Under the pieces are notes generated by a model. It saw only the letters and a program-made list of their open reading frames with translations, was not told the DNA's origin and ran no database searches. From contig NZ_LGDW01000455.1 in the NCBI RefSeq assembly GCF_001280005.1, positions 49,085 to 113,084 on the forward strand: a stretch of DNA of 64,000 nt, read 5' to 3'. The stretch's first letter is position 1. Each line of letters starts with the position of its first letter. Shown here in pieces: positions 1 through 10,183 of the stretch. Source of the DNA: Streptomyces sp. NRRL WC-3618. Lineage in GTDB: Bacteria > Actinomycetota > Actinomycetes > Streptomycetales > Streptomycetaceae. A program made the translations under genes and the position numbers.

Positions 1-771
1 GTCGGCAAGGGTCAGCGCGGGCTGATCGTGGCCCCGCCCAAGACCGGCAAGACCGTGCTGCTCCAGCAGGTCGCCGCGGCCGTCGCCGGCAACCACCCCG
101 AGTGCCGCCTGATGGTGGTGCTGCTCGACGAGCGGCCCGAGGAGGTGACCGACATGCGGCGCTCCGTGCGCGGAGAGGTGTTCGCCTCGACCTTCGACCG
201 GACGCCCAAGCAGCACATCGCGCTCGCCGAACTCGTCATCGAACGGGCCAAGCGGCTCGTCGAGGCGGGCGAGGACGTCGTCATCCTCCTGGACTCCCTC
301 ACCCGGCTGTGCAGGGCCCACAACAACGCGGCGGCCTCCGGTGGCCGCACCCTCAGCGGCGGGGTCGACGCCGCCGCGATCCTCGGGCCGAAACGGCTGT
401 TCGGCGCCGCGCGCCTGGCCGAGGAGGGCGGTTCGCTCACGATCCTCGCCACGGCCCTGGTCGAGACGGGCTCCCGCGCCGACGACTTCTTCTTCGAGGA
501 GCTGAAGGGCACCGGCAACATGGAACTGCGGCTGAGCCGCGAACTGGCGTCCCGGCGGGTGTACCCGGCCGTCGACATCAACCCCTCCGGCACCCGTCGC
601 GAGGAACTCCTGCTGTCCCCGGCCGGGTTGACGACCGTACAGGGGCTGCGGCGGGCCTTGCAGACGCGGGACGGCCAGTCGGGTCTGGAGGCCCTCCTGG
701 AGCGGCTCCGTGACACGCCGGACAACGCGACCTTCCTGCGGCGGATCCAGCCGACGCTGCCCGCCGCGTAG
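1..771 (+). CDS. rho: Transcription termination factor Rho, C-terminal part (5' end outside window)
   Basis: The reading frame is open from base 1, so the N-terminus lies upstream; 256 residues are visible. It contains the Rho motor core: a Walker A motif (PPKTGKT, visible residues 12-18), a Walker B strand ([11 protein letters not shown]), the conserved segment [11 protein letters not shown], and the R-loop region around [17 protein letters not shown]. Rho is a hexameric RNA-dependent ATPase that ends transcription. The sequence departs from the usual Streptomyces Rho at normally invariant places ([12 protein letters not shown] where LDSITRLGRAYN is usual), and the next genes are not rpmE/prfA, which often accompany rho in actinobacteria. 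It may therefore be a second, divergent Rho. The family is certain; whether it is the housekeeping copy is not. Confidence 0.95.
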   Translation, partial: VGKGQRGLIVAPPKTGKTVLLQQVAAAVAGNHPECRLMVVLLDERPEEVTDMRRSVRGEVFASTFDRTPKQHIALAELVIERAKRLVEAGEDVVILLDSLTRLCRAHNNAAASGGRTLSGGVDAAAILGPKRLFGAARLAEEGGSLTILATALVETGSRADDFFFEELKGTGNMELRLSRELASRRVYPAVDINPSGTRREELLLSPAGLTTVQGLRRALQTRDGQSGLEALLERLRDTPDNATFLRRIQPTLPAA

Positions 772-891
772 ACCCCGTTTCGGCCGTCCCACGTGCTCAC
801 GCGGGCTCCCGTGTGCGGCATCCGGGTGTTCGGGACCGGTCCTCGGCCCCGGCAGCGCCGCGTTCGGCACGTCCATTCTTACGTTTGCGGT

Positions 892-2094
892 ATGACCATC
901 AGATTCTCATCCCGGATCGCCGCCTCCTGCTGTGCGCTGTCCGTGACGGGCGTGCTGGCGCTGGCTCCCGTCCCGGCGTCCGCCCGCAGCGGTACCGGTA
1001 CCGTCCCCGCCACCCCGACGGCGACGCCGACGGCGACGGCGACGGACGCGCGGCTGCTGTACCGCTCGGGCACCCACGCCCGGCTCCGCGCCGGCTCACC
1101 CCGACTCCCCCGGGACGTGTCCGCCCTGTCATGGCTGGTGGCCGACGCCGGCACCGGTGAGGTGCTCGCCGCACACAACGCGCACCGCAAACTGCCTCCG
1201 GCCAGCACGCTCAAGACACTCTTCGCCCTGACGGTGCTGCCCACACTCCCCGCCGGCCTGCGGCACAAGGTCACCGAGGCCGAGTTGGCGGACGTCGGCG
1301 CCGGCAGCAGCCTGGTCGGCGTCGAGGCGGGGCGCACGTACCGAGTCTCCGACCTGTGGCGGGGGGTGTTCCTCAACTCCGGGAACGACGCCGTGCACGT
1401 CCTGGCCGCCATGAGCGGCGGCTGGCGCGACACCGCCGTCCGGATGCAGGCCAAGGCCCGCTCCCTGGGCGCCCACGACACCCATGTGCGCTCGCCCGAC
1501 GGCTACGACACCCCTGGGCAGGTGTCGTCGGCGTACGACCTCGCGGTGTTCGGGCGGGCGGGGCTGCGCAACGCGGACTTCGCCGACTACTGCGGCACGG
1601 TCCGGGCCGGTTTCCCGGGCGGCGGCGGACAGCCGTACGAGATCCAGAACACCAACCGGCTGCTGTCCGGCGCCAACGGCGTCGAGCGCTACCGGGGGGT
1701 GATCGGCGTCAAGAACGGCTACACCAGCAATGCGGGCAACACGCTGGTCGCCGCCGCGCGCCGGGGCGGGCGAACCCTGGTCGTCACGGTGATGAACCCT
1801 CAGGAGGGCGGCGGACTCACCGTCTACGAGGAGGCCCGGTCGCTGCTCGACTGGGGGTTCCGGGCCGCCGGACGCGTCGATCCCGTCGGCTCGCTGGTCG
1901 CCGCGCGGTCCGTGTCGCATGCGGGTCCCGAGGCGCCGGCGTCGGCGCGGGTGCGGGTGCCGGTGGCCGCACCCGTGACGTCCGACAGAGGGAGGCCCGG
2001 GTGGCCCGAGACCTGGACGATCGTCGCGGCGGCCGTCCTCGGCGCCGGAGCGGTGTCGCTGGGCTTGCGGATCGTGGGCGTGAAGAAGGCCTGA
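892..2094 (+). CDS. D-alanyl-D-alanine carboxypeptidase (penicillin-binding, S11 type)
   Basis: This 400-residue exported peptidase trims the terminal D-Ala of peptidoglycan stem peptides. The ATG at 892 puts a signal peptide at the N-terminus (hydrophobic residues 10-27, AxA-like site near 30); an upstream GTG at 793 would bury it. A Pro/Thr/Ala-rich linker (37-52) precedes the catalytic domain. The three active-site motifs are visible: SxxK at Ser105-Lys108 (STLK), SGN at 163-165, and KNG at 274-276 in place of KTG, as is common in actinobacterial members. A C-terminal membrane helix (about 375-395) followed by Lys-Lys suggests an N-out anchored enzyme. Its last 271 bases are also read antisense by the neighbouring mannosyltransferase. 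Confidence 0.93.
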   Translation: MTIRFSSRIAASCCALSVTGVLALAPVPASARSGTGTVPATPTATPTATATDARLLYRSGTHARLRAGSPRLPRDVSALSWLVADAGTGEVLAAHNAHRKLPPASTLKTLFALTVLPTLPAGLRHKVTEAELADVGAGSSLVGVEAGRTYRVSDLWRGVFLNSGNDAVHVLAAMSGGWRDTAVRMQAKARSLGAHDTHVRSPDGYDTPGQVSSAYDLAVFGRAGLRNADFADYCGTVRAGFPGGGGQPYEIQNTNRLLSGANGVERYRGVIGVKNGYTSNAGNTLVAAARRGGRTLVVTVMNPQEGGGLTVYEEARSLLDWGFRAAGRVDPVGSLVAARSVSHAGPEAPASARVRVPVAAPVTSDRGRPGWPETWTIVAAAVLGAGAVSLGLRIVGVKKA

Positions 2095-3221
2095 CCGGCA
2101 TCGTCCACCGGCAGCCACAGCAGCAGCCCGAGCGTGACCCAGACGTACGCGCTGCCGCCGATGAAGCCGTCGACCCCGGACGCGTCGTCGAACCACAGCC
2201 ACACCACGCTCGTGCACAGCACCGCGTACAGCACGCCCGCCACGCGCGTGTGCCCGGTCCGCAGCAGGACGGCGAACGACGGGAGCAGCCAGACGAGATG
2301 GTGCACCCAGGTGATCGGGCTGACCAGGCACGCGGTCAGCCCGGTGAGGGCGAACGCGGCCCACCAGCCCCCCACGGCGACGGCCCGGCGAGCCCGCCAC
2401 GCCCAGACTGCGAGCACGACCAGAACCACCACCAGCCACACGACACGGCTCGGTTCAGCGGGCTCGGCCAGCCGCGCCAGCACGCCCTGGAGCGACTGGT
2501 TCGAGACGTACGCCGCCTTCCCGATGCGCTGGGTGTCCCACAGCGCCTCGCCCCAGTAGAACCGCGAGGCGTCCGGCGCGACCCACGCCGCGAGCGCGGT
2601 GGCCGCCGCCGCGACGGCCGTCGCGACCCCGGCGGCCCGCCGTCGCCCGGCGAGCAGCAGCAGGCCGATGAAGAGGGCGGGCGTCAGCTTGACGGCTGCG
2701 GCGAGGCCGATCCCGATGCCCGCCCAGCGGGCCCGGCGGGTCGTCAGCAGCCAGGCGTCGGTGAGGACGAGGGCCAGCAGTACGAGGTTCACCTGGCCGA
2801 AGCTGACGGTGTCACGGACCGGTTCGAACAGCGCCAGTGCGCACCCGGTCAGGGCCCAGCCGTACCAGCCGTGCCGACGCAGCGAGGACCCGCCGAGCAT
2901 CCACACCACCGCCCCGAGCGCCGCCAGATTGAGGAGCAGCGCGGCGGTGATCGCGGCGCGCAGCCCGAGCAGCGCCATCGGCAGCATGCTGACGGCCGCG
3001 AACGGCGGGTAGGTGAAGCCGTACGTCGTGCCCGGCACCCGGTAGTCGTAGATCCGGCCGCCGTGGTGGACCCAGGTGTCCACGGTTCCGTAATAGACGC
3101 GCAGGTCGAACCAGCCGCGCAGCAGGGGCACGGTCGCCGTGAACACGGTGATCACGGTGACGAGGGCGAGCACCAGGAGCAGCCGTTCCCGGCCGGTGCG
3201 GGGCAGTCTCACAGGGCTCAT
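1824..3221 (-). CDS. Polyprenol-phosphate mannosyltransferase, GT87/DUF2029 type
   Basis: This 465-residue multi-pass membrane protein has about 10 hydrophobic helices. It carries the early acidic external loop typical of GT-C enzymes (WFDLRVYYG, then a DYRVPG segment), and the YPPFAA and VKLTPALF motifs of the GT87 family. Such enzymes move mannose from polyprenyl-phosphomannose to lipoglycans or proteins at the outer membrane face. The ATG overlaps the stop of the upstream mannosyltransferase (ATGA, 3218-3221), so the two are co-translated. The helical part ends near 2110. The remaining roughly 90 hydrophilic residues (Thr/Ala/Ser-rich) are encoded antisense to the carboxypeptidase gene, and look like read-through after loss of an original stop. 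Confidence 0.88.
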   Translation of the reverse strand: MSPVRLPRTGRERLLLVLALVTVITVFTATVPLLRGWFDLRVYYGTVDTWVHHGGRIYDYRVPGTTYGFTYPPFAAVSMLPMALLGLRAAITAALLLNLAALGAVVWMLGGSSLRRHGWYGWALTGCALALFEPVRDTVSFGQVNLVLLALVLTDAWLLTTRRARWAGIGIGLAAAVKLTPALFIGLLLLAGRRRAAGVATAVAAAATALAAWVAPDASRFYWGEALWDTQRIGKAAYVSNQSLQGVLARLAEPAEPSRVVWLVVVLVVLAVWAWRARRAVAVGGWWAAFALTGLTACLVSPITWVHHLVWLLPSFAVLLRTGHTRVAGVLYAVLCTSVVWLWFDDASGVDGFIGGSAYVWVTLGLLLWLPVDDAGQAFFTPTIRKPSDTAPAPRTAAATIVQVSGHPGLPLSDVTGAATGTRTRADAGASGPACDTDRAATSEPTGSTRPAARNPQSSSDRASS

Positions 3222-4624
3222 ACCGTGCTCTCCCGCAGGGATGTCCGGGCCGTCAGGTGGGCCTGCCAGACGACGACCAAGGCCAGCGCGGCGCCGGAGA
3301 CGGCCAGGACCAGTTCCTCGGTCCCGGCGGGCGCGCCGCTCGGCAGGGCGAGGAGCGCGACGACTCCGGTGACGGCCGCGAGGCGGGGGCGGATCGCCGG
3401 ACTGGTGCTGGGCGCGGCGGCGGCGATGAGGAACAGGGCCCAGAGGGCGTACCAGGGCCGGATGGCGGGGCCGAGGACGACCACGACGGCCAGGCTCAGG
3501 CCGAGAGCGTAGAGCGGGCTGAGGCGTGGGCGGCGCAGCCAGATGTAGGCGATGGCCAGCACGGTGACCGCTAGGCCGAACAGGTGCCAGGCCGGGACGG
3601 CGAGCGGCGCCAGACCGCTGCCGATCTTCGTGAGGGCGGCGGCCGTCGCCCGGCCGAGGAGGCTGGTGAGGGCCCAGTTCTGGGGTGACACCGGGGTTTT
3701 CAGAGCTCCTATCCAGCCGTATCCGGTACCGGCCAGCGCGGTGGCGGCGACGGTGGTCGCGGCTGCCGCGCCCGCCGTGGTCAGTACGGCCCGCGCCGGG
3801 CTGCGGCCCGCGCGGATCTGGAGCGCCACGACCGCGGCGAGGCCGAGGACGGCGGGTGCCTTGACGAGGGCGGCGAGCGTCACGAGTACCGCGCCCAGGA
3901 CCGGCCAACGGCCCAGCGCCGCGACCAGGCCGACGCCCAGCAGCCCGAGCATGATCGCGTCGTTGTGGGCGCCGGCCACCAGGTGCAGCAGCACCAGCGG
4001 GTTGAGGGCGCCCAGCCAGAGCGCGGCGGCCGGGTCGGCGCCGTTGTGCCGGGCGAGGCGGGGCAGGGCCGCCGCCATCAGCGCGACGCCGAGCAGCGCG
4101 ACCAGCCGCATACCGAAGAGGCCTGCGGGGATCTCGCCCCGGGTCAGTCCGGAGAGCCCGGACGCGACGGCGAGGAACACCGGGCCGTAGGGGGCGCCGG
4201 TCTGCTGCCACACCGGGGCGACCTCGGCGGCGAGCGGGCCGCCGAGGAGGGCCGGCCCGTGCGAGTACACGTCCATGTGCGCGTCGACCATCGCACCCTG
4301 GGCGAGGTAGCTGTAGACGTCGCGGCTGAAGAGGGGTGGGGCGAGGAGGAGTGGGGCCGCCCATACGGCGAGGACGACCATCAGGGAACGGACGGTGGGG
4401 GGCTCCGAGCCGCGGACCAGTCTGCCCAGCAGGGTCCACGCGACTATCAGGAGGACGACACCGAAGTAGACACCGACGAGTCCGAGTGCGGCCCGGCCGG
4501 TGGAGGGTGCGATGAGTTCTCGCACGGGGAGGGCTCCGGCGCTCTCGCCGCCGAGGGCGAGGCATGAGGTGCCGATCAGGCCCATGGCCTGGCAGCGGGA
4601 GAGGGTTGTCGGGGGAACCTGCAC
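3218..4624 (-). CDS. Polyprenol phosphomannose-dependent alpha-1,6-mannosyltransferase, MptB family
   Basis: The protein has roughly 468 residues, 11-13 membrane helices and the GT-C signature region around FSRDVYSYLAQGAM, followed by YGPVFLAVAS and an AGAHNDAIMLGLL segment, all typical of the MptB/MptA family. It would add alpha-1,6-mannose to a lipid-linked acceptor using polyprenyl-phosphomannose. GTG at 4624 is taken as start; ATG at 4585 (MGLIGTSC...) is the alternative and removes only 13 residues. No strong ribosome-binding site separates them. It is first in a two-gene operon with the GT87 enzyme, with a 4-bp overlap. Confidence 0.87.
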   Translation of the reverse strand: MQVPPTTLSRCQAMGLIGTSCLALGGESAGALPVRELIAPSTGRAALGLVGVYFGVVLLIVAWTLLGRLVRGSEPPTVRSLMVVLAVWAAPLLLAPPLFSRDVYSYLAQGAMVDAHMDVYSHGPALLGGPLAAEVAPVWQQTGAPYGPVFLAVASGLSGLTRGEIPAGLFGMRLVALLGVALMAAALPRLARHNGADPAAALWLGALNPLVLLHLVAGAHNDAIMLGLLGVGLVAALGRWPVLGAVLVTLAALVKAPAVLGLAAVVALQIRAGRSPARAVLTTAGAAAATTVAATALAGTGYGWIGALKTPVSPQNWALTSLLGRATAAALTKIGSGLAPLAVPAWHLFGLAVTVLAIAYIWLRRPRLSPLYALGLSLAVVVVLGPAIRPWYALWALFLIAAAAPSTSPAIRPRLAAVTGVVALLALPSGAPAGTEELVLAVSGAALALVVVWQAHLTARTSLRESTV

Positions 4625-4749
4625 ATGGGCAGCGTGGCAAGGGTGGGTGGACGGGGGGCTACGGGGTGCCCTCCGGGCGGGGGCCTGGGAGTTACCGGTG
4701 GGTGATGTCTGGGGGGTGGTTGTCTTGCGCGAGGTCCGGTGGGGGCTGG

Positions 4750-4774
4750 TCGCGCAGTTCCCCGCGCCCCTGAA
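4750..4774. repeat. Intergenic repeat, copy 1
   Basis: The segment TCGCGCAGTTCCCCGCGCC followed by CCTGAA recurs with two substitutions between genes at 32362-32386. From memory of Streptomyces genomes this string is a dispersed intergenic sequence. It lies 126 bp upstream of the MptB-type gene. Confidence 0.6.
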
Positions 4775-4820
4775 AGCGACGGCTTGGCGTCGCCTCGATG
4801 CGATGCGGGCGGGCCCGGTC

Positions 4821-5144
4821 ATGAGGCAGCACTCGCTAGAACTACGCATGGCAGGCGCGGAACCCGGCCTCGACGCGCTGTTCATCACCCTGCCGGGTCC
4901 GCTCACCAACGGGTCGAAGGCGTTCGCCGCCGACGGCAACCCCACCTTCCGGATCGGCACCGACGGACAGGAGGCGTACGGACACTTCCTCGACGCGGTG
5001 GCCAACCGAGCCGCCAGCGGCAGCAGCGCGGAAGCGGCCCGGGCGCTGACCTCCCCGCAGCTCTGTGATCCACCGCCCGACCGCTGCCCCGGCGCTCATC
5101 CCGCCGGGGCAGCGGTGTTCATCGCATCCCGGTCAGAAGACTGA
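4821..5144 (+). pseudogene. Possible small gene or gene remnant, unknown function
   Basis: A 107-codon frame with good third-position GC starts at ATG 4821 (or 4848). The part GLDALFITLPGPLTNGSKAF through AARALTSPQL reads like a soluble protein fragment. The last 20 codons run into the perfect hairpin at 5080-5116, so they are unlikely to be original coding sequence. I recognise no family. It converges on the glutaminase gene. It could be the 3' remnant of a lost gene or a chance frame. Confidence 0.22.
5080..5116 (-). terminator. Hairpin terminator after the asparagine/glutamine operon
   Basis: The arms ACCGCTGCCCCGGCG (5080-5094) and its exact complement (5102-5116) form a 15-bp perfect stem with a 7-base loop. 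It begins 17 bases after the glutaminase stop. There is no T-run, as is common in Streptomyces terminators, and it could work in both directions. Confidence 0.8.
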
Positions 5145-6080
5145 CACTCCCGTCAGTGTGGTGAAGCGGTCCAGGGCCGCCACGCCCGCCACCGAGTTGC
5201 CCCGCTCGTCCAGACCGGGGCTCCAGACGCACAGGGTGCAGCGGCCGGGGACCACGGCGATGATGCCGCCGCCCACTCCGCTCTTGCCGGGGAGGCCCAC
5301 TCGGTAGGCGAAGTCTCCTGCCGCGTCGTAGGTGCCGCAGGTCAGCATGATGGCGTTGATCTGTTTGGCCTGGCTGCGGGTCAGCAGGCGGGTGCCGTCG
5401 GCTCGGACGCCGTGGCGGGCGAGGAAGCCGGTGGCGAGGGCGAGGTCGGCGCAGGACGCCTCGACGGAGCACTGGCGGAAGTACTGCTCCAGCAGGTCCG
5501 GGACCGGGTTGTCGATGTTGCCGTACGACGCCATGAAATGGGCGAGGGCCGCGTTGCGGTCGCCGTGGGCGGACTCCGACGCGGCGATCTCCATGTCGAA
5601 GGTGAGGCCGGGGTTGCCGGACTCCGCGCGCAGGAAGTCGAGGAGCGTTCCGGCCGCGTCGCCCGTACGGGTGTGCAGGCGGTCGGTGACGACGAGGGCG
5701 CCCGCGTTGATGAACGGGTTGCGCGGAATGCCGCTCTCGTACTCCAGCTGGATCAGGGAGTTGAACGGATTGCCGGAGGGTTCGCGGCCCACGTGCTCCC
5801 AGAGTTCGTCGCCCTCGCGGGCCAGGTCGAGGGCGAGCGTGAACACCTTGGTGACGGACTGCGCGGAGAACGGCTGCCGCCAGTCCCCCACCCCGTAGAC
5901 GGTGCCGTCGAGTTCGGCGACGGCCATGCCGAAGCTGCGCGGGTCGCGGGCGGCGAGCGCCGGAATGTAGTCGGCGGGGCGCCCTCGGCCAGGGGTGCGT
6001 CCGATCTCCTCGGCGATGCGTTCCAGGACCGGTTGGAAGGTGGAGGGAGAGGACGACGGAGCTGGTGCCATGATCGTCAT
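5133..6080 (-). CDS. glsA: Glutaminase
   Basis: This 315-residue serine-dependent glutaminase hydrolyses L-glutamine to glutamate and ammonia in the cytosol. The beta-lactamase-like fold is marked by the SxxK pair Ser75-Lys78 (SAQSVTK), the substrate-site run NPFNSLIQLE, NPFINAGAL, and the Gly-rich GKSGVGGGI near the C-terminus. Length matches the family. ATG 6080 has a GGAGG 4 bases ahead; ATG 6071 has the same site 13 bases away and is less likely. It is the last gene of the fadR-ansP-asparaginase-aspA-glsA run, 39 bp after aspA, and is followed by a strong hairpin. Confidence 0.95.
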   Translation of the reverse strand: MTIMAPAPSSSPSTFQPVLERIAEEIGRTPGRGRPADYIPALAARDPRSFGMAVAELDGTVYGVGDWRQPFSAQSVTKVFTLALDLAREGDELWEHVGREPSGNPFNSLIQLEYESGIPRNPFINAGALVVTDRLHTRTGDAAGTLLDFLRAESGNPGLTFDMEIAASESAHGDRNAALAHFMASYGNIDNPVPDLLEQYFRQCSVEASCADLALATGFLARHGVRADGTRLLTRSQAKQINAIMLTCGTYDAAGDFAYRVGLPGKSGVGGGIIAVVPGRCTLCVWSPGLDERGNSVAGVAALDRFTTLTGVSVF

Positions 6081-6119
6081 TCTCCCTCCGGGCCGGTCCT
6101 GGTGCGCGTTCGCTGGTTG

Positions 6120-7550
6120 CTACCGTGCCGCGCCGCTGCCCGCCACGATCTCCGGGCGCAGCAGGTCCGCGAGCCGTTCGGCGGGCAACAGGCCCTTCTC
6201 CAGGACGAGTTCCGCGACACCTCGGCCGGTGACAAGCGCCTCCTTGGCGATGTCGGTGGCAGCCGTGTACCCGATGTACGGGTTGAGTGCGGTGACCAGC
6301 CCGATGGAGTTCTCCACGCTCGCGCGCAGCGCCTCGGTGTTCGCGGTGATGCCGTCGACACAGCGCTCGGCGAGGGTGAGACAGGCGGCGCGCAGATGGG
6401 TGATGGACTCCGACAGGGAGTGCAGGATGATCGGCTCGAAGGCGTTGAGCTGAAGCTGTCCGGCTTCGGCGGCCATGGTGATGGTGACGTCGTTGCCGAT
6501 CACCTCGAAGGCGACCTGGTTGACGACCTCGGGGATCACCGGGTTGACCTTGCCCGGCATGATCGACGAACCGGCCTGCACAGGCGGCAGGTTGATCTCG
6601 CCGAGGCCCGCACGCGGCCCGGAGGACAGCAGGCGCAGGTCGTTGCAGCTCTTGGAGAGCTTGACCGCGACGCGCTTGAGGACGCCGGACATCTGGACGA
6701 ACGCCCCGCAGTCCTGGGTGGCTTCGACCAGGTTGGCGGCGGTGACCAGCGGCAGTCCGGTGATCGCGGAGAGGTGGCGGCGAGCCGCCTCGGCGTAACC
6801 GGCGGGGGCGTTGAGGCCCGTACCGATGGCTGTGGCGCCGAGGTTTATCTCGTGGATCAGCAGGACCGCCTCCGCGAGGCGGCTGCGGTCCTCCTCGATC
6901 ATCACGGCGTACGCCGAGAACTCCTGCCCGAGCGTCATCGGCACCGCGTCCTGGAGCTGCGTGCGCCCCATCTTCAGTACGTCGTGGAACTCGACCGCCT
7001 TGCGGGCGAAGGAGTCCTGGAGGACGGCCATCGCCTTGAGCAGCTCCCGCACCGCGAAGACGGTCGCGATCTTGACGGCGGTCGGGTACACGTCGTTGGT
7101 GGACTGCCCGAGGTTGACGTCCTCGTTGGGGTGCAGGTACTCGTACTGGCCCTTGGCGTGGCCCAGCAGCTCCAACGCCCGGTTGGCGACGACCTCGTTG
7201 GCGTTCATGTTGGTCGAGGTACCGGCCCCGCCCTGGATGACGTCGACCACGAACTGGTCGCGCAGCCTGCCGCCCCGGATCTCGCGGCACGCCTCGACGA
7301 TCGCGGCGGCCTTCCTCGGCTCGAGAAGGCCGAGTTCTTCGTTGGCGAGAGCGGCGGCCTCCTTGACGGCGGCCAACGCGTCGATCAGGTGCGGGTACGC
7401 GGAGATGGTCATGCCCGTGATGGGGAAGTTCTCCGTGGCGCGCAGGGTGTGGACACCCCAGTACGCCTCGGCGGGTACGTCACGGTCGCCGAGCAGGTCG
7501 TGCTCGCTGCGGTGGACTGCGGCGGCGCTGCGCTGGGCTGCTGCGGTCAT
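6120..7550 (-). CDS. aspA: Aspartate ammonia-lyase
   Basis: The enzyme (476 residues) converts L-aspartate to fumarate and ammonia. It belongs to the fumarase/aspartase superfamily, shown by [12 protein letters not shown] (the mobile substrate loop with the catalytic Ser), the N-terminal [14 protein letters not shown] and the [10 protein letters not shown] segment. The [10 protein letters not shown] form and [16 protein letters not shown] start fit aspartase better than fumarase C, and the context of asparaginase and asparagine permease supports aspartase. It sits 66 bp after the asparaginase gene and 39 bp before glutaminase, on the same strand. Confidence 0.93.
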   Translation of the reverse strand: MTAAAQRSAAAVHRSEHDLLGDRDVPAEAYWGVHTLRATENFPITGMTISAYPHLIDALAAVKEAAALANEELGLLEPRKAAAIVEACREIRGGRLRDQFVVDVIQGGAGTSTNMNANEVVANRALELLGHAKGQYEYLHPNEDVNLGQSTNDVYPTAVKIATVFAVRELLKAMAVLQDSFARKAVEFHDVLKMGRTQLQDAVPMTLGQEFSAYAVMIEEDRSRLAEAVLLIHEINLGATAIGTGLNAPAGYAEAARRHLSAITGLPLVTAANLVEATQDCGAFVQMSGVLKRVAVKLSKSCNDLRLLSSGPRAGLGEINLPPVQAGSSIMPGKVNPVIPEVVNQVAFEVIGNDVTITMAAEAGQLQLNAFEPIILHSLSESITHLRAACLTLAERCVDGITANTEALRASVENSIGLVTALNPYIGYTAATDIAKEALVTGRGVAELVLEKGLLPAERLADLLRPEIVAGSGAAR

Positions 7551-7616
7551 GGTGGTACGGGCCTCTTTCGGGTGAGTGGCGCGGGGGGGGCGGCGGGGAG
7601 AGCCGACCGTACGGTC

Positions 7617-8690
7617 TCAGATGTACGTCGGTCCCGTGGGGAGCGGGTCCAGGGCGCGGACCGGGCGGATGCCGCCGACCGGTTCGCCGCCGCCGAGCAG
7701 CGGTTCGCCCGCGAACTCGGTGAGCACCGCCGGGTCGACGCCGACCCGGGCGAGCGCCGCCGCCATGACCGGCACGCGGGCACGGTTCGCGCCGTCGGCG
7801 ATCTTCACCGCGACGGCACGGCCGTCCGGCAGGGCGGCGACCTGGACGCCCTCGAAGCCGTCCTTGCTGAGCAGCCCGGGTACGGCCCGCATCAGCGCGG
7901 CCACGTCCCGGCCGGAGCCGGAGGCCATCTCGGCGTGGTCGCGCATCGCGTCGGCGACCAGTGCCTCCGGGGTGCCGGGGGCGGCGGTGGTGATCCGGGC
8001 CGCGGCGCGGGCCAGGCCGTTCAGGGAGATGGAGAAAAGGGGGGCGCCGCAGCCGTCGACGGTCACCCGGGCGATGCGCTGGCCGGTGAGGTCCTCGACG
8101 ATCTCGGCGATCGCCTGCTGGAGAGGGTGGCCCGGGTCGAGGTAGGAGTCGAGAGGCCAGCCGTTGAGCTCGCAGGTGTAGAGCATGGCCGCGTGCTTGC
8201 CGGAGCAGTTCTGGGCGAGGCGTGAGGGCAGGCGGCCCTCGCGTATCCAGGCGTCCCGGACGACCGGGTCGAACGGCAGGTCGGGCACGTTGCGCAGGTC
8301 GGCCTCGGTGAGGCCGGCCAGCTCCAGGATGCGGCGGGAGCCGGCCAGATGGCGTTCCTCGCCGGAGTGGCTGGCGGCGGACAGGGAGAGCAGCTCGCCG
8401 TCGAGGGGCAGGCCCGCCCTGAGCATGGCCACCGCCTGGACCGGCTTCAGGGCTGAGCGCGGGTAGAAGGCCGCCTCGATGTCGCCCATCTGCAGCTCCA
8501 CCTGGCCGTCGGCGCCGAGGACGACGACGGACCCGTAGTGGATGCCCTCGATGACCCCGCCGCGCACAAGGTGCGCGACGGGTGCGTGGAGGGGTTCGCG
8601 GATCGCGGGAGCGTCCGCGAGAGAACTGTCGTACATGGCTGGGCGCACTGCTTCCTGCATTACTGCATCCTGCATCACTGCGTGGTTCAC
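7617..8690 (-). CDS. L-asparaginase (thermolabile/Asparaginase_II family)
   Basis: About 357 residues of the PF06089 family, which hydrolyses asparagine to aspartate and ammonia. Recognisable segments are [33 protein letters not shown] and [17 protein letters not shown] 8690 is preferred: it overlaps the permease stop (GTGA, 8687-8690) and has GGAG 7 bases upstream. ATG 8660 (AGGA 7 bases upstream) and ATG 8636 are possible and would remove a repeated TGCAT-rich stretch encoding [10 protein letters not shown]. Product fits between asparagine import and aspartase in the same operon. Confidence 0.9.
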   Translation of the reverse strand: MNHAVMQDAVMQEAVRPAMYDSSLADAPAIREPLHAPVAHLVRGGVIEGIHYGSVVVLGADGQVELQMGDIEAAFYPRSALKPVQAVAMLRAGLPLDGELLSLSAASHSGEERHLAGSRRILELAGLTEADLRNVPDLPFDPVVRDAWIREGRLPSRLAQNCSGKHAAMLYTCELNGWPLDSYLDPGHPLQQAIAEIVEDLTGQRIARVTVDGCGAPLFSISLNGLARAAARITTAAPGTPEALVADAMRDHAEMASGSGRDVAALMRAVPGLLSKDGFEGVQVAALPDGRAVAVKIADGANRARVPVMAAALARVGVDPAVLTEFAGEPLLGGGEPVGGIRPVRALDPLPTGPTYI

Positions 8691-10183
8691 GCGTCGGCTC
8701 CGGCCGACCCGTTCGATCCGGGGGATCCGGGGGATTCGAGGGCTCCGGCCGCTTCGGCGGACTTGCGGGCCACCTGGGCGCGGACGGCGTACCAGCCCGC
8801 GACCAGGGCCCCGGCGATCAGCGGGAGACACAGCACGGTGGTGCGGCCGGCGCCGCCGTCGGCGTACATCAGGACGAGGACGGAGGCGAGGAAGGCCAGC
8901 GTCACGAGCTCGGTCCACGGGGAGCCGGGGAGGCGGTAGCTCGGGCGGGTCAGCTCGCCGTTCTCGGTCTTCCGCCAGAACACCAGGTGGCAGACCATGA
9001 TCATGCCCCAGGTGGCGAGGATGCCGATCGCGGCGAAGTTCAGCACGATCTCGAAGGCGTCGGCGGGGACGACGAAGTTCAGGCCGACGCCGAGGACGCA
9101 GAAGCCGCTGGTGAGCAGGATGCCGCCGTACGGGACCTGGCTGCGGCTCATGTTGCCGGTGAACTTCGGCGCGGAGCCGGACATCGCCATGGAGCGGAGG
9201 ATGCGGCCGGTGGAGTACAGGCCAGAGTTAAGGGACGACATGGCCGCCGTGAGGACGACCAGGTTCATCACGCCGCCGGCCGCCGGGATGCCGATGTTGG
9301 ACAGGACGGTCACGAAGGGGCTCTCGCCCGACGTGTACTTGTTCCACGGCAGCAGCATCGACAGGAGGATGACCGAGCCGACGTAGAAGACGCCCACTCG
9401 CCACATGATCGAGTTGATCGCCTTCGGCATGATCTTCTCGGGGTTCTCGGTCTCGCCCGCCGTGACACCGACGAGTTCGACGGAGGCGTAGGCGAAGACG
9501 ACGCCCTGGATGATCAGCAGCATGGGCAGCAGGCCGTTGGGGAAGATGCCGCCGTTGTCGGTGATCAGGGACGGGCCGGGGGTGGTGCCGTCGACCTGGT
9601 GCTGGGTGACCAGCAGGAAGATGCCGATCAGCATGAAGACGACGAGGGCGCTGACCTTGATGATGGCGAACCAGAACTCCAGTTCACCGAACATCCGCAC
9701 CGAGATCAGGTTCACGGTGAGGACGACCCCCAGGGCGATCAGCGCGAGCACCCACTGCGGGATGTCGGAGAACAGGCCCCAGTAGTGGGTGTAGAGGGCC
9801 ACCGCGGTGATGTCGGCGATGCCGGTGGTGGCCCAGTTCAGGAAGTACATCCAGCCCGCGGTGTACGCGCCCTTCTCGCCCAGGAACTCACGGGCGTACG
9901 ACACGAAGGCGCCGGACGAGGGCCGGTACAGGACGAGTTCGCCCAGTGCCCGCACGACGAGGAAGGCGAAGATTCCGCAGACCGCGTAGGCGATGAAGAG
10001 GGACGGGCCGGCGTCGGCCAGCCGGCCGCCGGCGCCGAGGAACAGGCCGGTGCCGATGGCACCGCCGATGGCGATCATGTTGACGTGCCGGGACTTCAGC
10101 GACTTGCTGTAGCCCGCGTCACCGGCGTCCACGTGTACGGCCTTCTTCTGTGCCGCACCGTCCTGCAGGAATTGCTCGCTCAC
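8687..10183 (-). CDS. ansP: L-asparagine permease (APC superfamily)
   Basis: This 498-residue transporter has 12 membrane helices. The N-terminal [17 protein letters not shown] and [12 protein letters not shown] consensus marks amino-acid/polyamine/cation permeases of the AnsP/GABA-permease group; [18 protein letters not shown] is the typical helix 6-7 region. The tail is Ala/Gly/Ser-rich and cytosolic. The GTG start at 10183 overlaps the regulator's stop (GTGA), and its own stop overlaps the asparaginase start, so regulator, importer and hydrolase are translationally coupled. Specificity for asparagine rests on the N-terminal similarity and the adjacent asparaginase and aspartase. Confidence 0.9.
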   Translation of the reverse strand: MSEQFLQDGAAQKKAVHVDAGDAGYSKSLKSRHVNMIAIGGAIGTGLFLGAGGRLADAGPSLFIAYAVCGIFAFLVVRALGELVLYRPSSGAFVSYAREFLGEKGAYTAGWMYFLNWATTGIADITAVALYTHYWGLFSDIPQWVLALIALGVVLTVNLISVRMFGELEFWFAIIKVSALVVFMLIGIFLLVTQHQVDGTTPGPSLITDNGGIFPNGLLPMLLIIQGVVFAYASVELVGVTAGETENPEKIMPKAINSIMWRVGVFYVGSVILLSMLLPWNKYTSGESPFVTVLSNIGIPAAGGVMNLVVLTAAMSSLNSGLYSTGRILRSMAMSGSAPKFTGNMSRSQVPYGGILLTSGFCVLGVGLNFVVPADAFEIVLNFAAIGILATWGMIMVCHLVFWRKTENGELTRPSYRLPGSPWTELVTLAFLASVLVLMYADGGAGRTTVLCLPLIAGALVAGWYAVRAQVARKSAEAAGALESPGSPGSNGSAGADA

